Below, in pieces: positions 45,549 through 55,132 of a stretch of 64,000 nt of DNA (position 1 is the first letter of the stretch; each line of letters opens with the position of its first letter). Source of the DNA: JALSHZ01 sp964614535 (GTDB lineage Bacteria; Pseudomonadota; Gammaproteobacteria; UWMA-0217). The stretch lies in the NCBI GenBank assembly GCA_964614535.1, contig CAZTOZ010000024.1, positions 1 to 64,000 on the forward strand, read 5' to 3'. A program made the translations under genes and the position numbers. Below the pieces are notes generated by a model. That model made no database searches and had not been told where the DNA came from. It saw only the letters and a list, made by a program, of their open reading frames with translations.

Positions 45549-46208
45549 TCAGCCCTGGTCGATGACCCACTGCATCGCTTCACGTGTCAGTGCATTGCCG
45601 GAGGAGAGCCGAAGCTTCTTCTTGATCTTCTCGCGGTGGGTCTCGATGGTCTTGACGCTGAGACAAAGACGGTTGGCGATCTCCGAGGTGCCCAGTCCCC
45701 GCCCGATCAGCTCGAACACCTCCAGCTCCCGGTTGCTGAGCAGCGCGACCGAGGGCGCGCCGGGGGTGGCGGCATCGCCGTCGATTCCGATACCCTCGGG
45801 CCAGTGGTTGCGCCCCTGGAGCAGCTCGTGGATCGCCGTCATGATGACCTGTGGCTGGTCCTGTTTGCTGACGTAACCCAGCGCGCCCGCCTCGAGCGCG
45901 CGCCGGGCATAGAGTGATGGATCGTGGGAAGAGAGCACCAGCACCCGGCTGGAGAGTCGCTCACGATGAATGCGCTTGATCAGATTCAGACCGCTGGAGC
46001 CATCGAGAGAGATATCCACGATCACCAGATCGGGCCGCTCCCTGCGTGTCAGTACCAGCGCCTCGTCGGCGCTGCCGGTCTGACCGCAGACCGTCATCCC
46101 CGCCGCCTCGATGGCCGAGGTCAGATAGCTGCACACCAGCGGATGGTCATCGACGATGAGAATGGCAGGAACCTTGCGGGATCCTGCCTGATCTGAGCTC
46201 TGTTGCAT
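45549..46208 (-). CDS. NarL/FixJ-type response regulator
   Basis: The 219-residue protein has a receiver domain (about 12-130, ILIVDDHPLVCSYL, phospho-Asp in LVIVDISLDGSSG, Lys in YVSKQDQ) and a LuxR-type helix-turn-helix (about 150-215, LSNRELEVFELIGRGLGTSEIANRL-type signature). The start at 46208 has GAGG upstream; the longer upstream frame is not homologous. The kinase gene begins 11 bp downstream, so the two form one signalling operon, with the lone Hpt gene upstream. Its target promoters are unknown. Confidence 0.94.
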   Translation of the reverse strand: MQQSSDQAGSRKVPAILIVDDHPLVCSYLTSAIEAAGMTVCGQTGSADEALVLTRRERPDLVIVDISLDGSSGLNLIKRIHRERLSSRVLVLSSHDPSLYARRALEAGALGYVSKQDQPQVIMTAIHELLQGRNHWPEGIGIDGDAATPGAPSVALLSNRELEVFELIGRGLGTSEIANRLCLSVKTIETHREKIKKKLRLSSGNALTREAMQWVIDQG

Positions 46209-46529
46209 GCGATCCTCGATTCGTGGCGTCGCCGCCCGTTGGGGGGCTGTCGGAAAAGGCCGTCCATGACGTTCTCGACAACGGAAACAGAATAATGCGA
46301 TTCCCCTTCCCCTTGCATCTTCAATGATCTGTCGTGATCGAAGACGGCGGCGCATCCCTGTGCGGCAGACAGAATGTCGACGAACCGCGTCGTACGACAT
46401 TACTGTGGACGGGCAATCGTAACACCATGTCACAGTACTGATGAAGCGGTATCGGCCAGGGTGCCCTGGCTCGCTGCCACCCGTGATCGCAGGGACGAGA
46501 TCATCGGACGATCGGCGGACTGCCGGATC
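46209..46529. other. Gap with no gene between response regulator and Hpt gene
   Basis: In these 321 bp I see no credible coding frame or RNA gene. A 7-bp inverted repeat GCCAGGG-N2-CCCTGGC lies at 46455-46470, shortly after the Hpt stop, and could be an operator or a weak terminator. The rest should contain the promoter of the response regulator/kinase operon. Confidence 0.5.
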
Positions 46530-46880
46530 TCAACCGAGTTCCTGAATCCGCGCCTGAAGGATCGATGAGGCCTCCGACAGTTTGGTGCCGATGGCGTCGA
46601 GCAGCTCCCGTCGCTCCTCGACCGGCGACGCACCCGCCCGTGCCAACAGGGCTTGCAGCTCACCGCTACCGTAGATGACAAGAGAACCCTTGAGCTGGTG
46701 GAGTTGCTGACGCACGCCAGCCCAGTCGCCGGCATCATGGCTCTGCTGCAATCCCTTCCGTGCGGCACGCAGGTAGTCGACCGTCTCGCCGAGCAGCGAC
46801 TGCAATGCCTCGCTGCCGAGTTGCTCTTCCAGGCGAGCCAGGTTTTCTTTGATTTCGATGGCGGAACTGACCGCTTCCAT
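46530..46880 (-). CDS. Lone Hpt (histidine phosphotransfer) domain protein
   Basis: The 116-residue all-helical protein has the Hpt signature LHQLKGSLVIYG (phospho-His near residue 61). Hpt proteins relay phosphate from hybrid-kinase receivers to response regulators. The hybrid kinase downstream ends in a receiver and has no Hpt of its own, and an HTH regulator lies beside it, so this protein is the likely missing link of the relay. A G-rich ribosome site precedes the ATG. Confidence 0.82.
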   Translation of the reverse strand: MEAVSSAIEIKENLARLEEQLGSEALQSLLGETVDYLRAARKGLQQSHDAGDWAGVRQQLHQLKGSLVIYGSGELQALLARAGASPVEERRELLDAIGTKLSEASSILQARIQELG

Positions 46881-47500
46881 GTTGACCCCCCAAACGGATT
46901 TGCCTGCGCGGAGCTTTTTTCGGCCTGGATCGACCCGGTTGGCCGGAACCGGCCCCGGTGGTCACATTGGACGAACCGCTGCGAGCAAACCGTCGGCAGT
47001 GCGCCAAAAGCCATGCGCTTTCGACACACGCTGTTCGGTACAAGGATGTACCTCCATTTTCAATGACCCCAAACCATTGAAAATGCGTGGGAAACAGAAA
47101 ATCGAGTCTACTGTTTCCAACGTCGGAAAGGCCATGGCTGGACTTTTCGACGACCTATTGAAAAAAAAGCATCCCTGCTGGCCTTCCATGGCAACAGCGG
47201 GACCCGCACAAGGCCGATCCCGTTCGTCCGTGACCCCTCCCTGATACAACCAGCGTCGCGGACGTGCCACGAAGATATCGGAATGGCGCCCGGCCAAGCG
47301 CTTCCCTGCGCCGCCCGGATGACCATCACATCCTTGTCGAACAGGGTGCCCAGAACGGGCACCACACCAACAACCCCACCAACACACCGACGTCAGACGA
47401 AACCACGTCAGCCCGAGGACAGGAGGCGGGAGTATAGGAAAGCCCATCCACCACAGAAATCAGGGGAACCACCACAATTCCTTCTGCAACAAAAACTTGC
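46881..47500. other. Non-coding gap with two strong inverted repeats and a terminator-like site
   Basis: No convincing gene is visible. It contains an 11-bp perfect inverted repeat (CATTTTCAATG at 47055-47065, complement at 47075-47085), an 8-bp repeat (GGAAACAG at 47090-47097, CTGTTTCC at 47111-47118), a 7-bp hairpin GGTGCCC-N5-GGGCACC at 47345-47363, and, on the minus strand, an imperfect stem followed by eight T at 47168-47161. A TATACT hexamer on the minus strand at about 47437-47432 could start a transcript of roughly 270 nt ending at those T. Possible unannotated small RNA plus operators for the Hpt gene. Confidence 0.4.
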
Positions 47501-47524
47501 AAAAAAGCCACCCGGTGGGTGGCT
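47501..47524 (-). terminator. Intrinsic terminator after the CBS-pair gene
   Basis: An 8-bp stem AGCCACCC/GGGTGGCT (47506-47513 and 47517-47524) is followed on the minus strand by a T run (47505-47501). It lies 31 bp downstream of the gene's stop codon. Confidence 0.85.
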
Positions 47525-47555
47525 CGGAGACGAAGGCCGCCGGAGGATCCCGCGG

Positions 47556-48011
47556 TCAGGTCACTTGGTTGACCAGCTGGTTCTGGAAAATGGCGCGATG
47601 CACGTCACCAATACTGACGATCCCCACCAGTTTCGTGCCCTCGGTCACCGGGATCCGGCGGATCTTTCGCAGCCACATCATCGAAGCCGCTTTCAGACAG
47701 GGCATGTCGGCCGAGACGGTGGCGACGTTCCTGGTCATCAGCTCCGACACCCGCATCCCCAAGGTCTCCGTGTAACGTCGTTCCATGTCCTCGAAATCGG
47801 GTTTGGCATCCATCGTCATCGCCTCGTCCACATCGGGGAACATGTGTTGGAGAATGTCTTTCTCGGAAATGATGCCGACCAGGTTCCCGCCCTCGTCGAC
47901 CACCGGCATGCCGCTGATTTTCTGCAGGCACATGACCATGGCCACATCACGCACCAGGCTGTCAGGTTTCACCGATTTGACGTCGGCCGTCATGATCTCT
48001 TTGACTATCAA
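47556..48011 (-). CDS. Two-CBS-domain protein
   Basis: The 151-residue protein consists of two CBS domains (about 5-60, VKEIMTADVKSVKPDSLVRDVA, and about 85-145, VSELMTRNVATVSADMP ... GIVSIGDVHRAIF). Such pairs bind adenine nucleotides or other ligands and act as energy sensors. The best start is the TTG at 48011 with GAGAGGG upstream; the first ATG is seven codons in and would cut the first beta strand. It lies beside hppA, separated from it by the hppA terminator, and is followed by its own terminator. Confidence 0.85.
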   Translation of the reverse strand: MIVKEIMTADVKSVKPDSLVRDVAMVMCLQKISGMPVVDEGGNLVGIISEKDILQHMFPDVDEAMTMDAKPDFEDMERRYTETLGMRVSELMTRNVATVSADMPCLKAASMMWLRKIRRIPVTEGTKLVGIVSIGDVHRAIFQNQLVNQVT

Positions 48012-48187
48012 TGTAACACCCTCTCTTGAAGTACTGTGGTGGAAACCGGCATCGCGGTTGACGAGCCGGTATTCAAGCATTGTCGGTGCCCTCTGTCTGC
48101 GGAGATTTTCCGAAACATCGGCCACCGCTATCCGTAGGGAACAGGCCATCCACGGCAGCGCCGCGCCGCCTGGATGGGTCCCCCCCC

Positions 48188-48220
48188 AAAAAAAAAAGCG
48201 GGAACCATCGTCCCCGCTTT
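48188..48220 (-). terminator. Intrinsic terminator after hppA
   Basis: An 8-bp stem AAAGCGGG/CCCGCTTT (48195-48202 and 48213-48220) is followed on the minus strand by ten T (48197-48188) and then a run of eight G. It lies 52 bp beyond the hppA stop. The A10/C8 tract is also a spot where sequencing length errors are likely. Confidence 0.9.
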
Positions 48221-48272
48221 CGATCCGGTGCCGATGGGGGGGTGACCACCCCATCGGATTGCCGCCGGCCGC

Positions 48273-50288
<2,016 letters not shown>

Positions 50289-50297
50289 CGTAACCTC

Positions 50298-50423
50298 CTA
50301 TTCGTCAGTGAAAAAAAATCGGGCAAAAAAAACCCCTGACCGATGGGCAGGGGCTTTGCTGTAGGGGACCGCCGCAGGGTGGACTGCGCTGAACACAACG
50401 GTGGAAATCAGGTCAATGGTCAT
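50298..50423 (-). CDS. Possible 41-residue leader peptide upstream of hppA
   Basis: A short frame (ATG at 50423, stop just before the hppA ribosome site) overlaps the terminator hairpin at 50325-50353. Its second half (FFARFFFTDE) is mostly a translation of the T runs, and its ribosome site is weak, so it may not be a real gene. I list it because a frame spanning a terminator immediately upstream of an operon is the layout of transcription attenuation. Confidence 0.2.
   Translation of the reverse strand: MTIDLISTVVFSAVHPAAVPYSKAPAHRSGVFFARFFFTDE
50325..50353 (-). terminator. Terminator or attenuator hairpin in the hppA leader
   Basis: A stem CCCCTG/CAGGGG (50333-50338 and 50348-50353, extendable by flanking A/T pairs) is followed on the minus strand by eight T (50332-50325). 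It lies only 37 bp upstream of the hppA start codon and downstream of the likely hppA promoter region. Confidence 0.7.
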
Positions 50424-50568
50424 AACGCTTAGGGAACGATCCGCATGAAAACTCTCACACCGCCGCCGACGGCCCGAACATGGCTGCTGCCCACGGCCCG
50501 GGGCCACCGGATGCCGGTGACCGAACCTGAGATGGATGGCCCACATCATGCCACAAGGCAAAAACCCA

Positions 50569-50592
50569 CCCCATTAGTAACTTTTAATGGGG
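50569..50592 (-). terminator. Inverted repeat downstream of orn: terminator or operator
   Basis: CCCCATTA (50569-50576) and TAATGGGG (50585-50592) are perfect complements around an 8-base loop. On the minus strand five T follow after four bases, so it could end the orn transcript. The ATTA-N8-TAAT core also resembles a LysR-type (T-N11-A) site, which would place a regulator-binding site upstream of hppA. The rest of the 428-bp orn-hppA gap has no further gene that I can support. Confidence 0.5.
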
Positions 50593-50716
50593 GAATTGGC
50601 TGGGCTTATACGACTGGCCGGCCGTGGCCAACCGAACGCATCACAAAACCCGGCACCGGCCGGATGTGAGCACACCGACGGCAGCGACCGCCACATCCTA
50701 AAGGAGGGCGCGGCGA

Positions 50717-51277
50717 TCACGCTTGATCGGCGTCAAGCGCAATGAAGTGCCGGCGATAGTAGAGGAGCTCGTCGATCGAATCACGGATGTCCTGCAGCGC
50801 CAGATGTTGGGACTCCTTCTTGAAGCCATCGGCCACTTCCGGCTTCCAGCGCCGCGCCAGTTCCTTGAGCGTGCTGACGTCGAGATTGCGGTAGTGGAAG
50901 AAGGCCTCGAGCTGCGGCATGCAGCGCGCCAGAAAGCGCCGGTCCTGACAGATCGAGTTGCCACACATGGGCGACTTGCCGGGTGGCACCCACTGGCGGA
51001 GAAAGTCGAGGGTCCGTGCCTCCGCCTCGCGCTCGTCGATGCGGCTGCCGCGCACGCGGTCGATCAGCCCCGACTCACCGTGCTGCTTGCGATTCCACTC
51101 GTCCATCCCCGCCAGCAGTGCCTCGGACTGGCGGATGGCCAGCACCGGCCCCTCGGCGAGGATATTCAGATCCTTGTCGGTTACAATGGTGGCGATTTCG
51201 ATGATCTGGTCGTTGACGGTGTCGAGTCCCGTCATCTCCAGGTCGATCCATATCAGATTCTGTTCGTCGATGGCCAT
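50717..51277 (-). CDS. orn: Oligoribonuclease
   Basis: Orn is a 3'-5' exonuclease that finishes RNA decay by cutting dinucleotides, including pGpG from c-di-GMP turnover. The 186-residue product has the DEDDh motifs WIDLEMTGLD, PMCGNSICQDRRFLARCMP and the final HxxxxD segment (HLALQDIRDSI). The start MAIDEQNLIWIDLE is the family start; the frame extends 40 codons upstream without homology. E. coli Orn is 181 residues. Divergent from the M48 protease gene. Confidence 0.97.
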   Translation of the reverse strand: MAIDEQNLIWIDLEMTGLDTVNDQIIEIATIVTDKDLNILAEGPVLAIRQSEALLAGMDEWNRKQHGESGLIDRVRGSRIDEREAEARTLDFLRQWVPPGKSPMCGNSICQDRRFLARCMPQLEAFFHYRNLDVSTLKELARRWKPEVADGFKKESQHLALQDIRDSIDELLYYRRHFIALDADQA

Positions 51278-51511
51278 TGGCGGTTTCCATCCTGTTGAGC
51301 GGATCGTGATTCTAGCCTGAATGCTCCATGAGAATGCAGTCACCACGCCTCCGCGCCGATCGGGCGCCATGACCATGAAAGCCATCACGACCACCACCCG
51401 GCACCACCAAGGCCGTTCCGAACATTGGCGACGATTCTTGTTCTATCTGAAAATCAATGGGTTGATTGCAATTTCTAGTGTGATATCTGAAATGTCGGGG
51501 TCGTCAGCCCG

Positions 51512-52786
51512 ATGACACCGAGCCTCCTCTTCGTCGCCCTGCTGGGGGCGACCACTGCACTGCGCCTCTGGCTGGGCCAGCGCCAGATCGATGCCGTACT
51601 GGCCCATCGTGACCACGTCCCCGCCGAATTTCGGCAAGCCGTCCCGCCAAAGGCCCACCGCAAAGCGGCCGACTACACCGTGGCCAAAATGCGCGTCACA
51701 CGCTGGGAGACCCTCTACGATGCCGTACTGATCCTCGGCTGGACGCTGGGTGGCGGCCTGCAGTGGCTGATCGACCTCGTGGCCCGGCTGCCGCTGTCGC
51801 CATTGAGCAGCGGCGTCGTACTGATCCTGCTGTTCGCCGCGCTCTCCGCCCTGCTCGACGCGCCATTCGTCCTCTACCGCCACTTCGTTGTCGAGGCGCG
51901 CTTCGGCTTCAACCGGATGACACTGCGCACCCTGCTGGCCGACACCATCAAGGGGGGCCTCGTCACCCTCGTCTTGGCCACCCCCCTGCTCTACCTGCTG
52001 CTGTGGCTGCCGACGGCGGCCGGCGAGGCGTGGTGGCTCTATGCCTGGGGCGCCTTCTTCGCCTTCGGCCTGTTCGTCGGCTGGGCCTGGCCAACGCTGA
52101 TCGCACCGCTGTTCAACCGTTTCACCCCGCTCGACGATCCAACGCTCCGGCAGGCCATCGAATCACTGCTGGCGCGGTCCGGGTTCCATGCCAGCGGCAT
52201 CTATGTAATGGATGGCTCGCGCCGTTCCAGCCACGGCAACGCCTATTTCACCGGATTCGGCCGCAACAAGCGCATCGTCTTCTACGACACACTGCTGGAA
52301 CGTCTCGACAACGACGAGGTACTGGCCGTGCTGGCGCACGAACTGGGACATTTCAGGCACCGCCACATCCTCAAGGGGTTGATGCTCAACGGGCTGACCT
52401 CACTGGCCGGCTTCGCCCTGCTGGCCTGGTGGCTGCCGCAACCCGCCTTCTACCACGCCCTCGGCGTATCCACCCCGGTCCCGGCGGCCGGCCTCATCCT
52501 CTTTTCCATCGTCGTGCCACTGCTGACCTTCTTCATCGCCCCCCTGCTGGCCTGGCTGTCGCGGCGCCACGAGTTCGAGGCCGACCGCTACGCCGCCCGC
52601 CAGACCGATGCCGACGCACTGGTCTCCGCCTTGGTCACGCTCTACCGCGACAACGCGAGCACCCTGACGCCGGACCGGCTCTACTCGCTGTTCTACGACA
52701 CCCACCCCCCAGCGTCGATCCGGGTCGCGGCGCTGCGGCAGGCACCAAACGCCAACTCGCCCGCAACACCGGCGGCCATGCCATGA
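51512..52786 (+). CDS. M48-family (Ste24-like) membrane metalloprotease
   Basis: The 424-residue protein resembles CAAX prenyl protease 1/Ste24. It has several membrane helices, a conserved juxtamembrane FVVEARFGFNRMTLRT, the zinc motif HELGHFRHRH near residue 275 and the third zinc ligand in RRHEFEADRYAAR near 360, with GNAYFTGFGRNKRIVFYDTLL before the site. Bacterial members likely act in membrane protein quality control. It overlaps rsgA by four bases (ATGA), so the two are co-translated, and orn lies divergently, an arrangement common in this class. Confidence 0.95.
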   Translation: MTPSLLFVALLGATTALRLWLGQRQIDAVLAHRDHVPAEFRQAVPPKAHRKAADYTVAKMRVTRWETLYDAVLILGWTLGGGLQWLIDLVARLPLSPLSSGVVLILLFAALSALLDAPFVLYRHFVVEARFGFNRMTLRTLLADTIKGGLVTLVLATPLLYLLLWLPTAAGEAWWLYAWGAFFAFGLFVGWAWPTLIAPLFNRFTPLDDPTLRQAIESLLARSGFHASGIYVMDGSRRSSHGNAYFTGFGRNKRIVFYDTLLERLDNDEVLAVLAHELGHFRHRHILKGLMLNGLTSLAGFALLAWWLPQPAFYHALGVSTPVPAAGLILFSIVVPLLTFFIAPLLAWLSRRHEFEADRYAARQTDADALVSALVTLYRDNASTLTPDRLYSLFYDTHPPASIRVAALRQAPNANSPATPAAMP

Positions 52787-53670
52787 GTCGGTCCCAGGGA
52801 AGAATCATCAGCCGTTTTGGCGCCCATGCCATGCTGGAACTCCCTTCGGGGGAGATCGTCCGCGCCACCAGCCGGCGCAAGCTCCAGGATCTGGTTTGTG
52901 GCGACGAGGTCGAATGGGAACGGCGTGACGCCGAATACGTCATCACCCGGATCCTGCCACGACGCAACAGCCTGACCCGCAGCTATTTCCGCGGCACCCC
53001 CCGCACCATCGCCGCCAATATCGACCAGATCGTCATCATCAGCGCACCGGAGCCGAAACCCGACTGGGCCATGGTGGATCATCTCTTCGTCACCGCGGCG
53101 GTCATGGCGGTCGAGGCGCTGCTTCTGCACCACAAGGCCGACCGCCCCTGCCCCGCCGGGATCATGCAGGTCTACGAAGACTACCGCGCCATCGGCCACA
53201 CCGTGCTCGACACCACGATCGAAGCGCCGGAGACACTGGCGCCGCTGCGGCAGCGGCTGCAAGGCAGAACCAGCATCCTCGTCGGACAGTCGGGCATGGG
53301 CAAATCGTCGTTGACCAACCGGCTGGTGCCGGAGGCCGACATCCTCACCCGGCGTCTCTCCGAAACCACCGGCTTCGGCCAGCACACCACCAGTAACGCC
53401 CGCCTATACCACCTGCCCGATGGCGGCGACCTCATCGACTCGCCGGGGATCCGCGACTTCACCCCGCCACCGATTCCGCCGGCCGATGTGCAGAAAGGGT
53501 TTCGGGAGATCGCCGCCGAGGCGGCGCACTGCCGTTTCCACAACTGTCTCCATCTGCGGGAGCCCGGTTGCGCCGTCAAACGCGCCGTCGAGGCGGGGCG
53601 GATACTGCAACGCCGCTACGACGCCTACCGCCAGTTGTTGCACGAGATGGCATCGGCGCAACAGCCATAG
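52783..53670 (+). CDS. rsgA: Ribosome small subunit-dependent GTPase RsgA
   Basis: RsgA is a circularly permuted GTPase that checks late 30S maturation. The 295-residue protein has an N-terminal OB fold (GRIISRFGAHAMLELPSGE), G4 HHKAD, the P-loop VGQSGMGKSSLTN, G3 LIDSPGIRDF, and a C-terminal zinc finger (HCRFHNCLHLREPGCAVK). The ATG at 52783 overlaps the M48 stop; the much longer open frame upstream is out of phase with the protease and not coding. E. coli RsgA is about 350 residues; the N-terminus is shorter here. Confidence 0.96.
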   Translation: MSRSQGRIISRFGAHAMLELPSGEIVRATSRRKLQDLVCGDEVEWERRDAEYVITRILPRRNSLTRSYFRGTPRTIAANIDQIVIISAPEPKPDWAMVDHLFVTAAVMAVEALLLHHKADRPCPAGIMQVYEDYRAIGHTVLDTTIEAPETLAPLRQRLQGRTSILVGQSGMGKSSLTNRLVPEADILTRRLSETTGFGQHTTSNARLYHLPDGGDLIDSPGIRDFTPPPIPPADVQKGFREIAAEAAHCRFHNCLHLREPGCAVKRAVEAGRILQRRYDAYRQLLHEMASAQQP

Positions 53671-53685
53671 CGGCCTGCCCGACGC

Positions 53686-54777
53686 TCACGCCGCCGACAG
53701 CGGCTCGTCGTCGTCACCGAGAAACGGATCGTCGCTCTTGGGCCAGGCGTTGATGACGGCCTGCACCAGCGTCGCCAGCGGGATGGCGAAAAAGACACCC
53801 CACAGCCCCCACAGACCACCGAACAACAGGACGGCGGCGATGATGGCGATGGGATGGAGGTTGACGACCTCGGAGAAGAGCAATGGCACCAGCACGTTGC
53901 CGTCGAGGAACTGGATGATGCCGTAGGCCAGCAGCACCCAGCCGAACGATGGACTGATGCCCCACTGAAAATAGGCGATCATCGCGATCGGCACGGTGAC
54001 GACGGCGGCGCCGACGTAGGGGACGATCACCGAGATGCCGACGATGAAGCTCAGCAGTAGCGCGTAGTTGAGGCCGAAAAAGAGAAAGGTGATATAGGTG
54101 ACCACCCAGACGATGACGATCTCCAGCAGCTTGCCACGGGCGTAGCTGGCGATCTTGCCGTTCATCTCCTGCCACACCTGGAGCGCGAGGCGCCGGTCGT
54201 GCGGCAGAAAGCCGGTGATCCAGTGAAGCAGCTTGTGCTTGTCCTTGAGCAGAAAGAAGATCAGCACCGGCACCAACACCATGTAGACCAGCACGGTGAT
54301 GAGGTTGATGACCGAGGCCACCGACACCGACAGCACCGTCTGCCCCACCTTCGCCAGCTCGGAGCGGATCTCGCCGATGATCGTCACCACGTCCTCTTCG
54401 GTGATGACGCTGGGGTAGCGCTCGGGCAACTGCATCAACAGCTGTTGCCCCTTGTTGGCCATCGTCGGCACCTCGGAGAAGAACTGCGTCGCCTGCTTGA
54501 ACAGCAGCGGCACCAGCCAGATGACGATCGCCAGCGTGACGCTGACGAAGGCGAGAAAGACCAGCGTGGCGCCCAGCCAGCGGGGGATGCCCCGGTTCTC
54601 GGCCCAGGTGACGGCGCCATCGAGCAGGTAGGCGATGACGATCGCCGCCAGCAACGGGGCGAGAATCTCGCCGGCAAGAAAGATGACCGCAAAGCCACTC
54701 AGCAGCAACACGGCCAGCAGCGCCACCTGCGGATCGGAAAAATGGCGGTGATACCACGCCTGGAGGAAACTGATCAT
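53686..54777 (-). CDS. AI-2E family transporter (PerM-like permease)
   Basis: The 363-residue inner-membrane protein has about eight hydrophobic segments, the typical family middle region (SELAKVGQTVLSVSVASVINLITVL and FLLKDKHKLLHWI) and the conserved GISVIVPYVGAAVVTVPIA plus HPIAIIAAVLLFGGLWGLWGV. Family members include PerM and the AI-2 exporter TqsA; the substrate here is unknown. It follows the 115-residue unknown gene after 7 bp. Confidence 0.93.
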   Translation of the reverse strand: MISFLQAWYHRHFSDPQVALLAVLLLSGFAVIFLAGEILAPLLAAIVIAYLLDGAVTWAENRGIPRWLGATLVFLAFVSVTLAIVIWLVPLLFKQATQFFSEVPTMANKGQQLLMQLPERYPSVITEEDVVTIIGEIRSELAKVGQTVLSVSVASVINLITVLVYMVLVPVLIFFLLKDKHKLLHWITGFLPHDRRLALQVWQEMNGKIASYARGKLLEIVIVWVVTYITFLFFGLNYALLLSFIVGISVIVPYVGAAVVTVPIAMIAYFQWGISPSFGWVLLAYGIIQFLDGNVLVPLLFSEVVNLHPIAIIAAVLLFGGLWGLWGVFFAIPLATLVQAVINAWPKSDDPFLGDDDEPLSAA

Positions 54778-54784
54778 CGGTTGT

Positions 54785-55132
54785 CTATGGTGCTTCCTTC
54801 AGCTTCTGATACTCGCGTTCGAACAGCGCTTCGAGATCATCGATCACCTCGGCGGCCGCCCGCCCCTGCATCACGTGTTCCGCCATCAGCGCCGAGGTCT
54901 TGTGCAGAATCCGGCCGCGATCGACCATCGAATAGCTGGCCGACAACCGCTTGATCGCCTTGACCACGCTTTCGTTCTCTGGGCGCGGTACCCGTTCCGG
55001 CTCCGGGATCGCCTCGGCTTCCTCGACCCCGTGACGCGCCAGCAGAAACGTCGCGTAGTCGAGCAGCGACCGCCGCCCCTCCTCGTTCAAGCGGGCAAAG
55101 ATCCGCCCCAGCTCATCGCGCTGCGAGGCCAT
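54785..55132 (-). CDS. Small conserved-looking protein of unknown function
   Basis: The 115-residue soluble protein is charged and helical. Its N-terminal part (GRIFARLNEEGRRSLLDYATFLLARHG) has the amphipathic pattern seen in DUF2281-type and related small helical proteins, and the rest is rich in Glu/Arg with EHVMQGRAAAEVIDDLEALFEREYQKLK. No catalytic motif is visible. Its start overlaps the LysR stop by one base (TGATG), and the permease follows 7 bp on, so all three are likely one transcript. A role with the permease or regulator is only a guess. Confidence 0.65.
   Translation of the reverse strand: MASQRDELGRIFARLNEEGRRSLLDYATFLLARHGVEEAEAIPEPERVPRPENESVVKAIKRLSASYSMVDRGRILHKTSALMAEHVMQGRAAAEVIDDLEALFEREYQKLKEAP

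Noticed and set aside
43747..45876. Open frame of 709 codons on the plus strand
   Set aside because: It is antisense to the histidine kinase and response regulator; Gln/His/Arg-rich shadow composition.
47283..48029. Plus-strand open frame of 248 codons across the gap and CBS gene
   Set aside because: Half of it is antisense to the CBS-pair gene and the rest is Pro/Arg/His-rich with no domain or ribosome site.
50580..50716. tRNA-like hairpins in the orn-hppA gap
   Set aside because: No cloverleaf with a T-loop GTTCGA-type sequence and paired acceptor stem can be built; the hairpins are better read as terminators or operators.
51763..52782. In-frame upstream extension of rsgA by 340 codons
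   Set aside because: The region is coded in another frame by the M48 protease; the rsgA start at 52783 with ATGA overlap is the family start.
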